Positions 22,291-35,343 are shown, numbered from the stretch's first letter. The stretch: DNA of 64,000 nt from Alopecurus myosuroides (GCA_028641055.1 CM054058.1:234959551-235023550), one strand, 5' to 3'. Numbers and translations are program-made. Notes: generated by a model not told the origin, from the letters alone.

Positions 22291-25140
22291 TAAGCCTTAA
22301 CTATCGAGTTGTCAATTCAATTGCAGCTGAAAAGTATCTTGCTTCAAACAATTTATTAGTAGTAAGAGTGCTATAGCAGCAACAATAATTTAATAGTAAC
22401 AATAGCAGGAAAACAATAGTAGCAATAGTAACAACGAATGAAACGGAATAATTAGCCGTGCTAAAAACATCGTAGGCATAGGGATGGATGGAAGGGTATT
22501 TCATATATGAGATTGTCCATGTAATAGAGGTTACAAAGGGAAGTATAAATATATAAGAGAGTATCCAAGTTAGAAACTATCATAGGCATGTTTCCCGAGA
22601 ATTGTCGTACATGCTTGAAATAAGAACTTGCACGACACCTTTTGTCCTACCATCCCATTTCTACGGGGCCAAAAAGGAACTAATGGTAATTAAGGTACTT
22701 TCTCTACCAAGAACGAGAGCAAAGCATTAACATACGATGGAAACATGTAATCCTTTAACTAAAGTCCACCCCCTCTGATATCCCAACCATGTCACCTTGG
22801 TGCATCGAGTTCCAGACAATAATAAGTGTATACAACCAGTAGATATGATCCAAAACAAAAATTATATTCAATTTTCAGGAACAATCCAATCAAAATTCTT
22901 TTCTTGGGCTTCATGCAGTGCTACCAATTTAAAATGGATTGGTATTTTCTCCTCCTTTTCATTTTTATATTCAGTTTTTTCAAGAGCACAAACAATATCT
23001 ACACATGAGCCTAGCATATTGAAACGATCAAAGACTTTTCTAGCTTCTATAGCAACATCTCAAAATTCTTTAAGCATGGTTTCTAAGATAAAGTTCTTTT
23101 TTCAATATCTTAAATGTTATTAAGGTTGAGGAACATATGCTGTAGTATGGGATGAAGGTTAACAAACGTAGCGTCTAACATGTGAATTAAAGAAGTTGCA
23201 GTACTTTCATAATTTGGAGCAAGTTCTATTATGGATTTTCCTCAAAATTATCATGCTTACTAACATGATTAAAGAATTCTTTAATGGTATCCTTTCCAAT
23301 TATAGAACCAATACCATCTGGAAGGTCTTTCAAGGTAAACTTAGGGAACAACATGATGAAAAATAACAACGAGGTAACACAAGTAACAACAAGAATAGGA
23401 ACTATTTTTTGTATTTTTCATAAAGAGAAGCAAACAAGACGTAATAAAATAAACTAAGCAAAATAAAAACAAAGTAAAGAGATTGGAAGTGAGAGACTCC
23501 CCTTGCAGTAATTCTTTTCCTCGCTGGCAACAGCGCGAGAAAAAGCTTGATGGTGCAGGACTTGCACTCGTTGAGAGACCCCAAGAGGAAGGTTTGATGA
23601 GCACATCAGCAAGTTTCTCTCAGAAAAGATACCAAGGTTGAATCGACAAGTAGGAGAAATAATTAATCTTTGAAGGTTGCTGCAGCTGAGATGGTAGGGC
23701 GTACTGCCGGTTCAGCAACAACGTGGAACCTACAAAACACAATCAAATCATTTTGCCCCAACGAAGCAGTGAGGTTGTGAATCTCACCGGCTTTGCTGAA
23801 CACAAAGAGGTTAAACATGTGGTGTGGAAAACAGTATGAGAACAATATGAAAACAACAGTAGCAGGGTGAAAACAGTGGAAGCAATGTGTGTATTATCAG
23901 TATGAGAAAATGGACCGGGGTCCACAGTTCACTAGAGGTGTCTCTCCATAAAATATAGCTAACATGCGTGGTGAACAAATTACAGCTGGGCAATTGAGAG
24001 ATAAAGAACATGCATGACATAAAGATTACTATGAGATTCATGCGAGCATTACAACAAGATACATAGTTCGTCATCCAATTGCATCTATGACTAATAATCC
24101 ACCCTACGAATATCATCCGAACAAATGTTGGGTATTTAGTTGCAAGCAACGGATAATCGCAGTAGGCCAAGTGTGTAATGTAAACAATGTAAACGAACTA
24201 AACATCGTTGTTTTCTCCCCAATGGAAACAACACATCCTCCATCCGTCATGTTTCTGTCACTCAAGCACAGATGCAAAGGAGGCATGAACCCACTATCGA
24301 GCATAAAATACTCCCTCTTGGAGTCACTAGCATCTTCTTGGCCAGAGCATCTACTAACAACGGAGAGCATGCAAGATCATACATAACATACACATGAAGA
24401 TAACATGATAGATTGATAATCAATATACATAGCATTCAATAATCATCGGATCTTAGCAAACACAACATGTAGCATTACAAATACATGATCTCGATCATGT
24501 GAGGAAGCTCACGAGATCTAAACATGAGGCATAAGGTGGAGAGTACAACCATCTAACTACTGCTATGGACCCGTAGTCCAGGGATGAACTACTCACGCAT
24601 CACTCCGGAGGCGGACATGGTGGTGTAGACCCGTCCGGTGATGAATTCCCCTCCCGGCAGGGTGCCGGGGAGAGCTCCAGAACCCTCCCAATCTCGGGTT
24701 GACGATTACGGCGGCCTCGGGTGTTTCTCAGAACAAAGTGGTATCTTTTTAGGTTTGACGTATCGGGGGAATAAATAGGTGAAAGGGCGATATCGGTGGA
24801 TGCCCGAGGGGCCCACACCACCCCCAGACGCGGCCAGGGAGCGGCTCCCTATGGTGTGGCCCCCCCTATGGCGCCCCTCCGGGACTCTTCGGGATTCCGT
24901 GGAACCTTCGGGAATTCTAAGACTTCCGGGCTTCAAATTTTCCAATTCTGAGAATATTTCCAGAGCAACTTTTCCAAAACTAAAAACAACAGAAAACAAG
25001 GAACTGACTCTATGGCATCTTGTCAATAGGACAGTCCCGGCAAATCGATAAGAATGACATAAAGTGTAAGGAAAACATGTAGCATATGACATGAACACAA
25101 CATGGAACATCAAAAATTATAGATACGTTTATGATGTATC

Positions 25141-26281
25141 GCCACACCACCCTTGGGCGCGCCGCCTGGTGGTGTGGGCCCGCCAGGACCCCCCTCGGGC
25201 CTCCCATTCGACTACTTATCGCTCTCAACCCTAAAACGACAGGGGGTTCGTGATATTCCACAGAAACACAACAGAGCACCGCCGCCACTTCGAAACTCAA
25301 TTCGGGGATCAGAAGTTCCTGTTCTGGCGCCCGCCGGGACGGGGATTTAGATTAGATCATCGCCATCGACACCACCACCTCTTCTCCATCAACCATCCAT
25401 GATTACCCTGTCCATGTGTGAGTAAACACCACTGCAGGCTGAGAGGGATGGAAGGGATTGGATGAGATCGATCATGTAATAATGCCAGATTGTTAGGGCA
25501 TAGTGCCTAGTATCCATTGTTAGTGTTTTATACCGTTATTGCAACTTGTTATGCTTAATGCTTGTCACTAGGGCCGGAGTGCCATGATCTCAGATCTGAA
25601 CATGTTATTGTTTCATGGGTATAATTATATTTCTTGATCATATATCCAAGTTGTTTACACATGTCATTGTACGGAGCCCGAGGCCCCAAAGTGACAGAAA
25701 TTGGGACATCCGGAGGGGATGTTTTTGATGTGAGGATCACGTGTGTTCATGGAGTGTTAATGCTTTGCTCCGGTGCTTTATTAAAAGGAGCACCTTAATT
25801 ACCAGTACTTTACCTTAAGGCCCCGCTGAAAACGGGCTGGTAGGACAAAAGATGTTCTGCAAGTTTCTCATTGCGAGCACGTATGACTAATTGGAACACA
25901 TGCATATGGTTTTCCTAGAACTTGGATGCTTTATTATTATTATTATCTGCAATGCCCATGTTTAGATTATTACATGAACTATCTTATCCATGCAACGCCC
26001 ATTCATCCATTCCATTTGCCTACGGTACTTCCATCCTGTTGTTTCCCGCGATTGCTACTGTTGTTACTATTTTACTCATGTTGTTATTTTATTATTACTG
26101 TTTCTATAAAACTGTTACCACTGATAAATTTTTGCAAGCAGTTCTACTTTCAGGTGCAGCTGAATTGACAACTCAGTTGTTAAGGCTTATAAATATTCTT
26201 TGTCTCTCCTTGTGTAGAATCAATAAATTTGAGTTTTACGTCTCTCGAAGACTGTTGCGATCCCCTATACTTGTGGGTCAT
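25141..26281 (+). repeat. Forward Athila LTR fragment (3' two thirds)
   Basis: Begins abruptly in the GC-rich middle of an Athila LTR and ends ...CTCGAAGACTGTTGCGATC...TTGTGGGTCATC, the usual LTR end of these elements. It meets the start of the reverse Athila LTR head to head at 25140/25141. Confidence 0.65.
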
Positions 26282-28860
26282 CGACAACTAGCCTTTCCTG
26301 TTCTTCTCTTGCTTCAGCAGCTATTCTCCTCTCATAGGCAATTTCTAGACCAGCAATTCTTTGATCCTCTGCTCTCTCTTCTTCCTGGTGCTGAGCAACT
26401 TTCTTTTTGGCCTCTTCTTTTGCTTCTTGCTTCTGCAACTCCTTGATAGCTTTATTCATTGCAGCTGCCTCTCAGTTGCACCGAGCTACAAAAGCTTTAG
26501 TCTGAGCTTGAGCTTCTTTCCTCACTGCTGCTTCTTGCTTCTTCTTCTTAGTATCTCTATCTGCTTTCTGCTGTTTTCTTACCTCTGCAAGTTGTGCTCT
26601 CTTCTATGCATCTTCTTTTTTCTTCCTGGCTGCATCTACAACTTTCTTCAACTCAACCTCCTTCCTAGCATATAGCATGGGATTGTTCTTCTCTTCTAGA
26701 TCTCTGTCCCTCTGGTTCTTCAAAGATAGCAATTTTCGGGCAAGTTCTCCTTGCTTAATGGTGCTTGTGCTTCCTTGGCTCTCTTGAGATTGTTCCATCA
26801 TCCTCTGAGCAGTTGTGATGAATGATGAGTCGGGTACAGGCCGAGCCTGAACAACTCTAGGCTCTAGAACCTACACACCAGAAAGGAAGCTTCACAGCGA
26901 GTCAAATGCAAAATGTGATGAAAATACAAATTAGGTACTATAAATTAACATTACCTGATGAACCATGATATCAACCATTAGATATTCAGTCGCAGTTTGG
27001 TTTGGAGGGGGCACATTCAGATCAGGAGTGCTAAAGCTGGGAGGAGTCACATTCAGATCAGGGGTGGTTGAGTTAACTACTGACACACCTGGTTGAGCTC
27101 CTACATGGTTGGGTGGAGGCAGTCCGGCCTTCAAGTACTTGCGGCCTGCCTTATTGTGATCAGGATCTTTGTAGTAGGAACAATGCATTCTCACTCTAGG
27201 CCTTGACATGATTTTTCCATCACTAGAATGAGGTATTTCTCCATGTTCTTTCCTTCTAGCCTTTGTAGGTCTTCCAACATGTTTTTGATATACATGAGGC
27301 AATATGTTGGGGCCAAACATCTTCTCCCACTCTGACTTATCCTTACAAAGATAAATTATGTTTCCATAGGCTTTCTGGAACATATCATTGGAGTAGCACT
27401 GATCAACAGGGTTGAGGGGGTCTAATCTCTTAGACCCGCAGCAAGCAATGACATGCAAGCAAGGAATGCCTGACTTCTGATACTTGCAGCAACTGCATGT
27501 CTTCTTGTGCAAGTCAACAATATAGTCAGTACCTTTATCTTCAACATGGAATAGGCCATCACTAACTCCCTGCACATGTGCTAGATTAGCAATTTCTACT
27601 GCCTTTTCAACCTTTTTCTTGATTTTTGGACAAATGTGAGTAGGCCATTTCTCAAACTCATTTAGCTTAGTATAGTGCCTAGCCATAATCTTCCCTTTGA
27701 TCCTATCAACCATGGATAACATGGGAAGTTCTCTACTTTCCAAAAAGTACCTATAGAACCATGAATGTACATGTATGGTTATGACACTAGGAAACTCAAC
27801 ACAAAATTTAGCTAAGAAATGAGTACAAGTCACTTACTTGTTGAAAACATCACAGTTATTTTTTAGGAGTATGTCACATTTGGGGAGATCACTCTGGAAT
27901 TCCCTTACCCAAGTCTTGGGCTCCAAAGAATTAAGCCACTTGTAAGCATCAATGTCCAGTGCCTCCAACTGACCCATGTATTTCTCAAACTTGATGACTG
28001 TGCTACTCCTAGCAATTTTGTACAGCTGATTCTTGAGTCACTCACAACCTTTAAATAATTGTTGGAAGTTTGGCCACATGTGCCTTACACAAAACCCGTG
28101 TTCTGCATCAGGGATAAGTCACTCACAACATTTATGAGACCCTGCATTTTCAATGGAATAGTTAAGTAACAAAATAGATAAGCAACTTAACAGACAAGAA
28201 TTGCAAACACCAATGATTACAATTGGTAAAAAAAGTACATTCTGCTTATCTGACATTATGATCCAATGTTCAGTGTTAATCATGTTTAGATCACTCTTGA
28301 GAGTATCAAGAAACCACTTCCAGTTAATTGTGTCTTCCACCTCAACAACAACAATAGAAATTAGAAATATACCATCATTAGGATCCATTCCTATAGCCGC
28401 AAGAAACTGTCCTCTATACCTGGTCTTGATATGACATCCATCAAGAAAAATCCCTAGCCTGCATCCTTGGAGGAATCCTCTCTTGCATGCATCAAGGCAC
28501 ATGTACAACTTGTTGAACCTTCATGCATCATCTAGAGATACATAGAAAGATGATCTGGGATTACTCCTTCTCACCTCATTTGCCTAATCCCACAACAACT
28601 TGTATTGCCCTTCCTGATCACCATGGATTGTTTCCATTGCTATTCTTCTAGCCCTTTGCAATTTCATTCTTCCAGGTGTCCTCTGCCATTCCTTTTGTAC
28701 AATCCTTAAAAATTCTGCATATTCATCCCTTTGTCAGCCCTAAACCCTTCAACATATTTCTCTGCTATTTTTTTTTATCGTGAATGCCCTTAGATGAAAT
28801 AGCTTACTGCAAGTATGCGCAGGGACATGTCTCTTCACCATGAAGGACTTTGTCCTGCTG
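26282..28860 (-). mobile_element. Mutator-like (MULE) transposon relic
   Basis: A MuDR-type transposase is recognisable on the minus strand, with stops and a probable intron. Terminal inverted repeats were not found; the left edge abuts an Athila LTR end at about 26281. Confidence 0.65.
26282..28860 (-). pseudogene. MuDR-type transposase pseudogene
   Basis: Reading from 28860 down the segments are: an N-terminal region (HVPAHTCSKLFHLRAFTI); the MULE catalytic block at 28508-28240 (FLDGCHIKTRYRGQFLAAIG with the first Asp, IIMSDKQ with the second); AEHGFCVRHMWPNFQQLFKG near 28100-28050; the block at 27833-26931 with a SWIM zinc finger (CSCCKYQKSGIPCLHVIAC) and a zinc-knuckle-like CSYYKDPDHNKAGRKYL; then a Pro-rich tail and a long Lys/Glu coiled coil down to 26282. 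In-frame stops (for example near 28580, 28535, 28040 and 27835) and a probable intron after MSDKQ show it is dead. If whole it would cut and move MULE DNA in the nucleus. Confidence 0.8.
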
Positions 28861-29310
28861 TCATATGACACCCACAAGATGATCAAAATGAGACTCCTGC
28901 TTAGCAACACAAACAAAGAGAAAACCCAATATTTAGTACATCAACTTGTCAAGAACGTGCGGTTTGGTTACCAAGTCGCGAAACACAAAAAGCAGGCCAC
29001 AAAGTTGCCACACGCGAGCACTCACTCCGTGATGATGGCCATAAGTTTGCATACATGGCAGATAATTTTTTATGAATCGTTCTCTAAATTTTTATTTATT
29101 CTAATTGGTATATCCTTTTTAAATGTTTTTTGCGGAATATTTGTAATAAATAAAATTTTAGGGGGATTTGTAAAAAAAGGTAAATCACGTAGGCAAACTA
29201 ACTGTCGTTGTCACGGAGTAACCAAAACGCTGACACGAGGCAACTTTCTAACACCTTTTCAGGTTCTGCAACTTCGTGACTAAACCGCACATTGTCGACA
29301 AATTTATGTA
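28861..29310. other. Unassigned sequence
   Basis: No gene or element seen. It may include the MULE's lost 5' end. Confidence 0.4.
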
Positions 29311-29406
29311 CTCCCACCGATCCATAAAAAGTGTGCCGTTCATTTAGTATAAAGTTTCTACTAACATAATACAAAATGAGCGACACTTTTTATATATCGA
29401 AGGAAA
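29311..29406 (+). mobile_element. Stowaway-type MITE
   Basis: TA at 29309-29310, then CTCCCACCGATCCATAAAAAG, and at the right the eroded complement (CACTTTTTATATATCGAAGG) followed by TA at 29407-29408. This is typical of grass Stowaway (Tc1/mariner) MITEs, about 96 bp. Confidence 0.8.
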
Positions 29407-29803
29407 TACTAAACTTGCCTTTTACTATGAAATATCCAGTCATCTACACACCCCTCGGCTCAGCAGACTAATATACTACCAGCACTCTAGCAGTAGTTTC
29501 GATTTCTGTTGCGGTAGTCTACTGACATCAAATGTTAGAGATATATTCCGGTACATGTATTTGATAGTATAGGATTTGTAATCCATCTCCAAGTCTATCT
29601 CTACGAGGCTTCTTGCCCTCTAAATTTGTACCCCAATATATACTCGCCCATGAGGCTCCATAATACATCCAACATATTACGCCGCTTCCGCCTCGTGCCG
29701 CCCCGGGGACGGATCTCTATGATCGTCGCCGGGGGCCGCGCCGCTCGTGTCCGCCGGTCCCGTGGATCGGCTACCCTAGAGAGTCTTTTCCTCCACCGGT
29801 CGT

Positions 29804-30445
29804 TTGGCCGACGTTTTCTTTTTTGATTTCCGATCCAAAATCGGTTTGCGTCGACCGCCGCCATCATCGGCCCTCACGCGCCTCTACTCCGACAATGGCG
29901 CGACTACCGGCCTCTTCACCGGCACGGAGGACTCACGTGTCGCGCGGCGGACTGTAACGACCATTGTTCGTGTGGCATCTTTGCCGCCTCGGCGGCTGCC
30001 CGCCCGTCGCCTTGTGCCGGCCATCGTCGCCCCTGCTCCGATCGGGACTCCTCCACCACCCCGCTTTCACCGTGGCTACCTCACGCATAGAGCTGCCTTG
30101 GCTGCTCAGGCGCCGGTGCTACATTGGACGCTTGGCCTCCACCACCCAGTCTCACGTCGTCATCTTCACGCTGAGCGGCGCATCCTCCATCTCGCGAGCA
30201 AGCAGATTGATCACCCGCCCGCCCGCGCTCCGTTCGATATAGGCTGCGCCGCTGACCCGTACAGTCGACTGCGTGCGCCTCCGCAGGTTTCCGTGAAAAC
30301 CGTCCCCAAGTGCGCGTCTATCGCCGATAGAGCAAACGGGCTGCCGCTGCACCGCCCCGTCGGGCCGCAGCGCCGCCGTCCCGTGGTTATCACCGTGGCT
30401 GCATCAACCCGCGTGTCGCCGATGCGTCTCCTCTTCAGGCCGTAG
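29804..30445 (+). other. GC-driven 213-codon ORF, doubtful
   Basis: Arg/Pro/His-rich translation without a recognised domain, inside the short-LTR element. Overlapping ORFs exist on the other strand. It may be a decayed captured gene or chance; I do not claim a protein. Confidence 0.2.
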
Positions 30446-30972
30446 CGCCGCGGCACGTGGTCGCCCTGACACGCACGTCGCCCTGACACGCACGTCTTTG
30501 CTACGCCGCTCCTTCGAGCCGTAGCGCCACGACACACGGTCCATTGCACCTTCCCTGCGCGTTGACTTCTTCGTGGTATGCGCCGCGTCGCCTCTCTAGG
30601 CGCGGCAAAGCCACCGTCCGCGCATGGTCTTTTGTTTGAGTTGTTAGATTCTTCTTCGCCTACTTTGAGCATCGCCGCCGCGCTTCCACAGGTGACCGTC
30701 GTGGCCCTTCACGGGCTATTGCCGCCGCGTTGCCTCTAGTGGCGACCGACGTGCCCCCCCCCACGGGCTGCCTTTGGTTCCGCCTACTACATCGCCGTCC
30801 ACCTCTTCGTCTACGTCCAGCACCAGCGTCGCCGTCATCTTCCCCGACCACTTCATCTGCTCCGACAACCGTGGTTGACATCGGCATCTTCTACCCCCAC
30901 GCCGGCTGACGCCGCAACTATCGTCGAGTGCTAGTCCCTCTGACATGGTGTATAATTTGTGCTAGTTCCCAT

Positions 30973-31177
30973 CTACGCATGCCCGGTGCTGGCAACACCG
31001 ACGCTTGCCTTCGTCCACGGCGTGTTCCCGGGTTCGGCAAGTCTGGTGTGATGCCTCGTCAACATCGACTTCGTCCTTCTACGCATGCCTGGTGCTGGCA
31101 ACACCGACGCGTGCCTTCATCCACGACGTGTCCACGGGCTTGGCAAACCCGGCGCGACCCCTCGTCCATATCGTCTT
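30973..31177 (+). repeat. Tandem duplication, about 106 bp, two units
   Basis: Both units carry CTACGCATGCC(C/T)GGTGCTGG, then ...CACCGACGC, then a CGTGTCC/CGTGTTCC segment. They lie inside the short-LTR element's interior. Confidence 0.6.
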
Positions 31178-31663
31178 CTTCCCGGCGCACCACTACTTCA
31201 ACACCACTGCACTCATGTCTACCTTGGCGCCTCCTTGCGCCTCACGGCTCCACGGCGACTACCTTGACACCGGCGATCCTCGCACAGCTACCTCGACTAC
31301 GGCTACACCACCCTAAGCTCTCGGCTACCTCGACCTCGGCACAAAGGGCTATCATCTCGTCTTGAGCACTCATCAGCTTCCTCTACGGTCCAAGCTCCAG
31401 CGCCGTGACACCGTCCGCGACGTTAGCCCACTGGATTCTACTTCGGTTTCTCTCCAGTCTGACTGTCCGCGACGCTCTTATTGTTCGCAACGCTACCGCT
31501 ACGACTGTGAGGGATGTTAAAGACATATTCCGGTACATGTATTTAGTAGTATAGGATTTGTAGTCCAATATCATTGCCCTCCAAGTCTCTACTCCAATAT
31601 ATACTCGCTCATTAGGCTCAATAATACATCAATATATTACGCCAATCTCATCCTTCTACAATC

Positions 31664-33923
31664 TTCACTCCAGAGGAAATTACAAATGCTATGAAATCTC
31701 TTAAGACTGATAGAGCCCCAGGACCTGATGGGTTCAATGGTCTTTTTGTGAAGAAATGTTGGGCTGTGCTAAAAGATGATTTCACTCAACTATGCCATGA
31801 TTTTCACTCAGGGAATTTATCATTGCAGAGTATAAATGATTCCTATATCACTCTCATTCCAAAATCAAACTCCCCTGAAACTGTCAATAATTTTAGGCCA
31901 ATTTCATTGACTAATACTTGTCTCAAATTTGTCACCAAGCTTATTGCTAATAGAATGCAAAATGTTATTTGTGATACAATTCATGATAACCAATATGGTT
32001 TTATAAAGGGTAGAACAATCCAAGACTGCCTTGCCTGGCCTTTTGAGTTCCTGTTCCAATGCCAGCAGTCAAAAAAGAAAATAGTGGTTCTCAAGATTGA
32101 TTTTGAAAAGGCCTTTGATACATTGGATCATGAAGCTATTATACAAGTCTTGAGAATAAAAGGATTTCCAGATTTGTTTATCAATTGGGTCAGAGAAATT
32201 TTAGCCTCTGGATTCTCTTCTGTTCTCCTTAATGGGATACCTGGAAAAAAAAATTCACTGCAAAAGAGGAGTTAGGCAGGGAGATCCTTTGTCTCCACTC
32301 TTATTTGTTGAAGGAGCTGATTTATTGCAAAGCTTAGTCAATAAGGCTTATTCTGATGGTCTGCTTTCCTCTCCTATCCCAGTCAGAAAAGATTTCCCTA
32401 TTATTCAGTATGCTGATGATACCATAGTGGTGCTACCAGCATGTAAAAAAGACCTGGAGGTCTTCAAGGATATTCTAAATACATATGCTGCCTTTACAGG
32501 ATTGAAAATCAACTTTCACAAATCATCTATGATTCCTATCAATCTGGACTCTGCTGAAACTAGTGCTCTGGCTGAATTTTTTCAGTGTAAAACTTGGTCT
32601 ATGCCTTTCACTTATCTTGGATTGCCCATGGGTACTACTAGACTTACTATCAAGGATTTTTCACCTTTAATTGATAGAGTTGAGAGAAGGCTTTCTGCCA
32701 CTTCCTCTTTTCTGTCCTATGGTGATAGGCTGGTGTTGGTGAATTCTGTTTTATCCTCATTGCCAACTTATTACATGCTCTCTTTAGTTATTCCTGCTGG
32801 TGTTATTGAAGTTATTGACAGAGCAAGAAGACACTGCCTGTGGAGCAAGAGAGGGAAAGAAAAAGCTAATTCCCTTGCAGCTTGGTCTATGGTGTGCAAA
32901 CCCAAAAAGAAGGGAGGACTGGGGATCATAAACTTGAAAATACAAAACTCTGCTCTTCTTCTTAAACATCTAGATAAATTCTATAATCAGGAGGACTTGC
33001 CTTGGGTTCAGCTCATTACTGATGCTTACTATCATAAGGCTGTTCCTCATGCTGTGGTAGAATCTGGTTCTTTTTGGCGGAGAAATATCTTGGCATTATC
33101 TGAGGATTTCAGAAATTTCACTACATGCTCTGTAGGAAATGGTTACACTGCATTATTTTGGGAGGACAATTGGCAGCCACAATTACTTAAGATAACCTTT
33201 CCAAGGTTATACTCTTTTGCCAAAGATAAGCTTCAGTCTGTTAATGAGTTCTTGCTATGTACAGATTGCATTCAAAATTTTGCTTTGCCATTGACTATCC
33301 AAGCAAATGAAGAATTAAGGTTGTTGAAATGCATGATTGGTAATTTTACAATCCAATTAAGTATTAAAGATCAATGGCAGAGTCCTCACTCAACTGGCAG
33401 ATTACATCCTAGTTCTTTTTATAAACACCATTTTAATGGTGCTCCTGATGATTCACTTTCTTATGGGATATGGAACAGCAAATGTCAATCTAAGCACAAA
33501 TTCTTTGCTTGGCTGTTACTACATGATAGAATTAACACCAAGGATATGTTACTTAGAAGGCACTGGAACATTAATGATTCTCCTGATTGCATCCTATGTC
33601 CTGGCCATGTTCATGAAGACTGGAGGCATTTGTTCTTCAATTGCACATTCAGTACAAGGATTTGGAACTATCTACAAATCCCTTGGTACCCAGGTTCCTC
33701 CTCCTTTACTATCATGTCTGCAAAAAAACATTTTTCTGGTCCCTGTTTTGTGGAGATTGTGATCCTGGCCTGCTGGTGCATCTGGGGTTGGATCTTCAAG
33801 AATATCAAACCAAGTTTTAGAGGATGGAAGGCCCTGTTTATACAGGAAGTTACCCTGCTTAAGTACAGGGTGAAGAGAGAGCTCTCTGTTCTTTTGACAT
33901 CATGGATTAATTCACTCCCCTAA
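31664..33923 (+). pseudogene. LINE reverse transcriptase, frameshifted
   Basis: It opens in frame at the insertion point (FTPEEITNAMKSL) and shows RAPGPDGFNGLF, NFRPISLTN, LKIDFEKAFDTLDH and, after the frameshift, RGVRQGDPLSPLLF, QYADDT and LGLPMG. A C-terminal zinc-binding RVT domain (SKHKFFAWLL, CILCPGHVHEDWRHLFFNC) ends at the stop at 33923. The frame breaks in an A-run at 32244-32252 (nine A's where seven are expected). Apart from this and the missing endonuclease the frame is open, so the insertion is fairly young. Confidence 0.9.
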
Positions 33924-34023
33924 TCCCCTTATATATAGTGTAATTTTTGTAAATAACCTTTTATTCTTTTAATAAATGGGGGGGCTGTGGGGATTCCCCC
34001 ACAGTAATGGTGTCAAAAAAAAA
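31664..34023 (+). mobile_element. LINE (L1-type), 5'-truncated, with perfect 14-bp TSD
   Basis: ATCCTTCTACAATC occurs at 31650-31663 and again at 34024-34037, directly after an A-run. The insertion covers the RT and C-terminal zinc domain only; the endonuclease and ORF1 are absent. This is classic target-primed insertion with 5' truncation. It landed exactly across the end of the short LTR at 31660. Confidence 0.9.
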
Positions 34024-34037
34024 ATCCTTCTACAATC

Positions 34038-35335
34038 GAGAACAACTAGAGTGATGCCAATGATTTGTTAGTCATGGGCGCACGAACTTGAAAACTAGCA
34101 GCTATGCCTACATATGCCACTTTCTGTTGCTTCGTCAAAATTAAATTAAAAGCAACACTGGCTTGAAGTAAACCTCTGCAGTGACAGCGACTCTTAACCT
34201 GAATATACCTGATACGCCCTCCATTCAGATCGTTCTCCTAAATGCAACGCTTGTTCTACGATCAACGGACGGTTGGCCTACTAGCTTCCAGTTCCAGTAC
34301 TAGACAGCCGCATCACACATCCGGTTCGTGCTGTCAAGAGTCTATGGACATTCCACCACATCTCCGCTGTAACTTGGGGCCCTGTGCTGCTGTCATGTAA
34401 GATTCTCGAGGTGGCTCAGATTCCCCGTTACTCCAACTGATTAGTGCCACTGCCAGTGACATGTCAATGTTATATGTTTTCGCAGACATCACTTTACTTA
34501 CAAGTTAGCACCATCCCCAACTAGAAAGCAAGTCCGAGATGACAATTTTTTTGGTTGGATAGACGGATCAAGCGACGGGAGTACTTGCTTTTGGAAGCCT
34601 GCAACAACGGTGTAGGAAGCTAACAACCGACCAAGAAACAAGTACGGCGGCGCATCAAACCAATCGGCGTGCATGGACGCCGCCTAGAGTCCTTTCTCAC
34701 CCGGTTGTCTTTGCATGCACTCGGGCCGGCGGGACGACGACTGGATTTAGCGAAGGAATCAAACACAAACGACGCCATGCACTGAGAGCGAGGCCCGCCC
34801 AGCTTTGCAGCACTGGTCATTGGGGAACACTTTGGCAAACGGGCATGTGGTCTGCGGTCCACTGATTTCTTCCGGTCCTCCCTTGGCACTGGCTCCCCTG
34901 GAATTCAAATCCAAGCTCATGGTTTTGGAATAAACCTCGCGAAGCGAGACTAGGGGAACAAGAAAGCAAAATGGTGGCATCAGGTTCCCATTCCAGTACT
35001 TCTTTTCTTTCTTAAAACAGGTTTAGTACATCTGTGCTTCTCAACTCGTCTAGTTACCAGCCAGTGGTGATGTGTACATTTACAAGAGTGCTACGTCGCC
35101 TGCAAATATACAACTCTCATTCTCCCGCGAGTCGCGACTGTGGAGTACCAACTATCAGGGCAATGTATATTCACAATTGCAATTGCATTTGCTTACAGTA
35201 GGCTGAAGCCAGGCAGATGCGGACCCTACTCCTACCAGTCGTTGATCGTGAGCTGTCTCGAGGAGGCCGGCCAGCTAGCCAGCCTGTAAAATGCAGGGCC
35301 CTGCCCCCCAAACCTCCCCCGCTCTGTTCGTCAGC
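34038..35335. other. Upstream region of the host gene
   Basis: No transposon or protein-coding pattern recognised. Mixed GC, low repetition by eye. It probably contains the promoter of the gene at 35473. Confidence 0.4.
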
Positions 35336-35343
35336 TATAAAAT
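35336..35343 (+). promoter_or_regulatory. TATA box of the arabinogalactan-peptide gene
   Basis: TATAAAAT lies 130 bases upstream of the ATG, which would give a 5' UTR of about 100 nt. Confidence 0.6.

Larger units (their letters stand above)
21315..25140 (-). mobile_element. Reverse Athila element, internally deleted
   Basis: On the minus strand the 5' LTR runs 25140 to about 23590. The internal start follows (degenerate PBS-like GTTGCCAGCGAGG near 23525) with gag remnants to about 22880, after which the sequence jumps into the 3' half of the 3' LTR (about 22870 to 21315). The 3' LTR part aligns with the forward Athila LTR at 25780-26281 (reverse complement of 22600-22760 and 21315-21405). 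gag and pol are otherwise missing. A Harbinger-type element sits inside the 3' LTR. Confidence 0.6.
29533..31660 (+). mobile_element. Non-autonomous short-LTR retroelement with GC-rich interior
   Basis: Direct repeats of about 146-150 bp (29533-29683 and 31515-31660) both start TGTTA and share CATATTCCGGTACATGTATTT-like sequence; the right copy ends CTTCTACA. The flanks ATCAA (left) and ATCGA (right, read beyond the LINE at 34035) look like a 5-bp duplication with one change. The 1.8 kb interior is very GC-rich and has no gag or pol. It contains a tandem pair of about 106 bp at 30973-31177. A short LTR without pol suggests a TRIM-like or transduplicating element of copia type. The ends of the 5' repeat diverge. 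Confidence 0.55.

Noticed and set aside
22797..23123. 108-codon ORF on the plus strand
   Set aside because: It is antisense to the gag remnant of the reverse Athila element.
26361..26675. Leu/Phe/Cys-rich ORF resembling membrane segments
   Set aside because: It is the complement of the Lys/Glu coiled coil of the MULE transposase.
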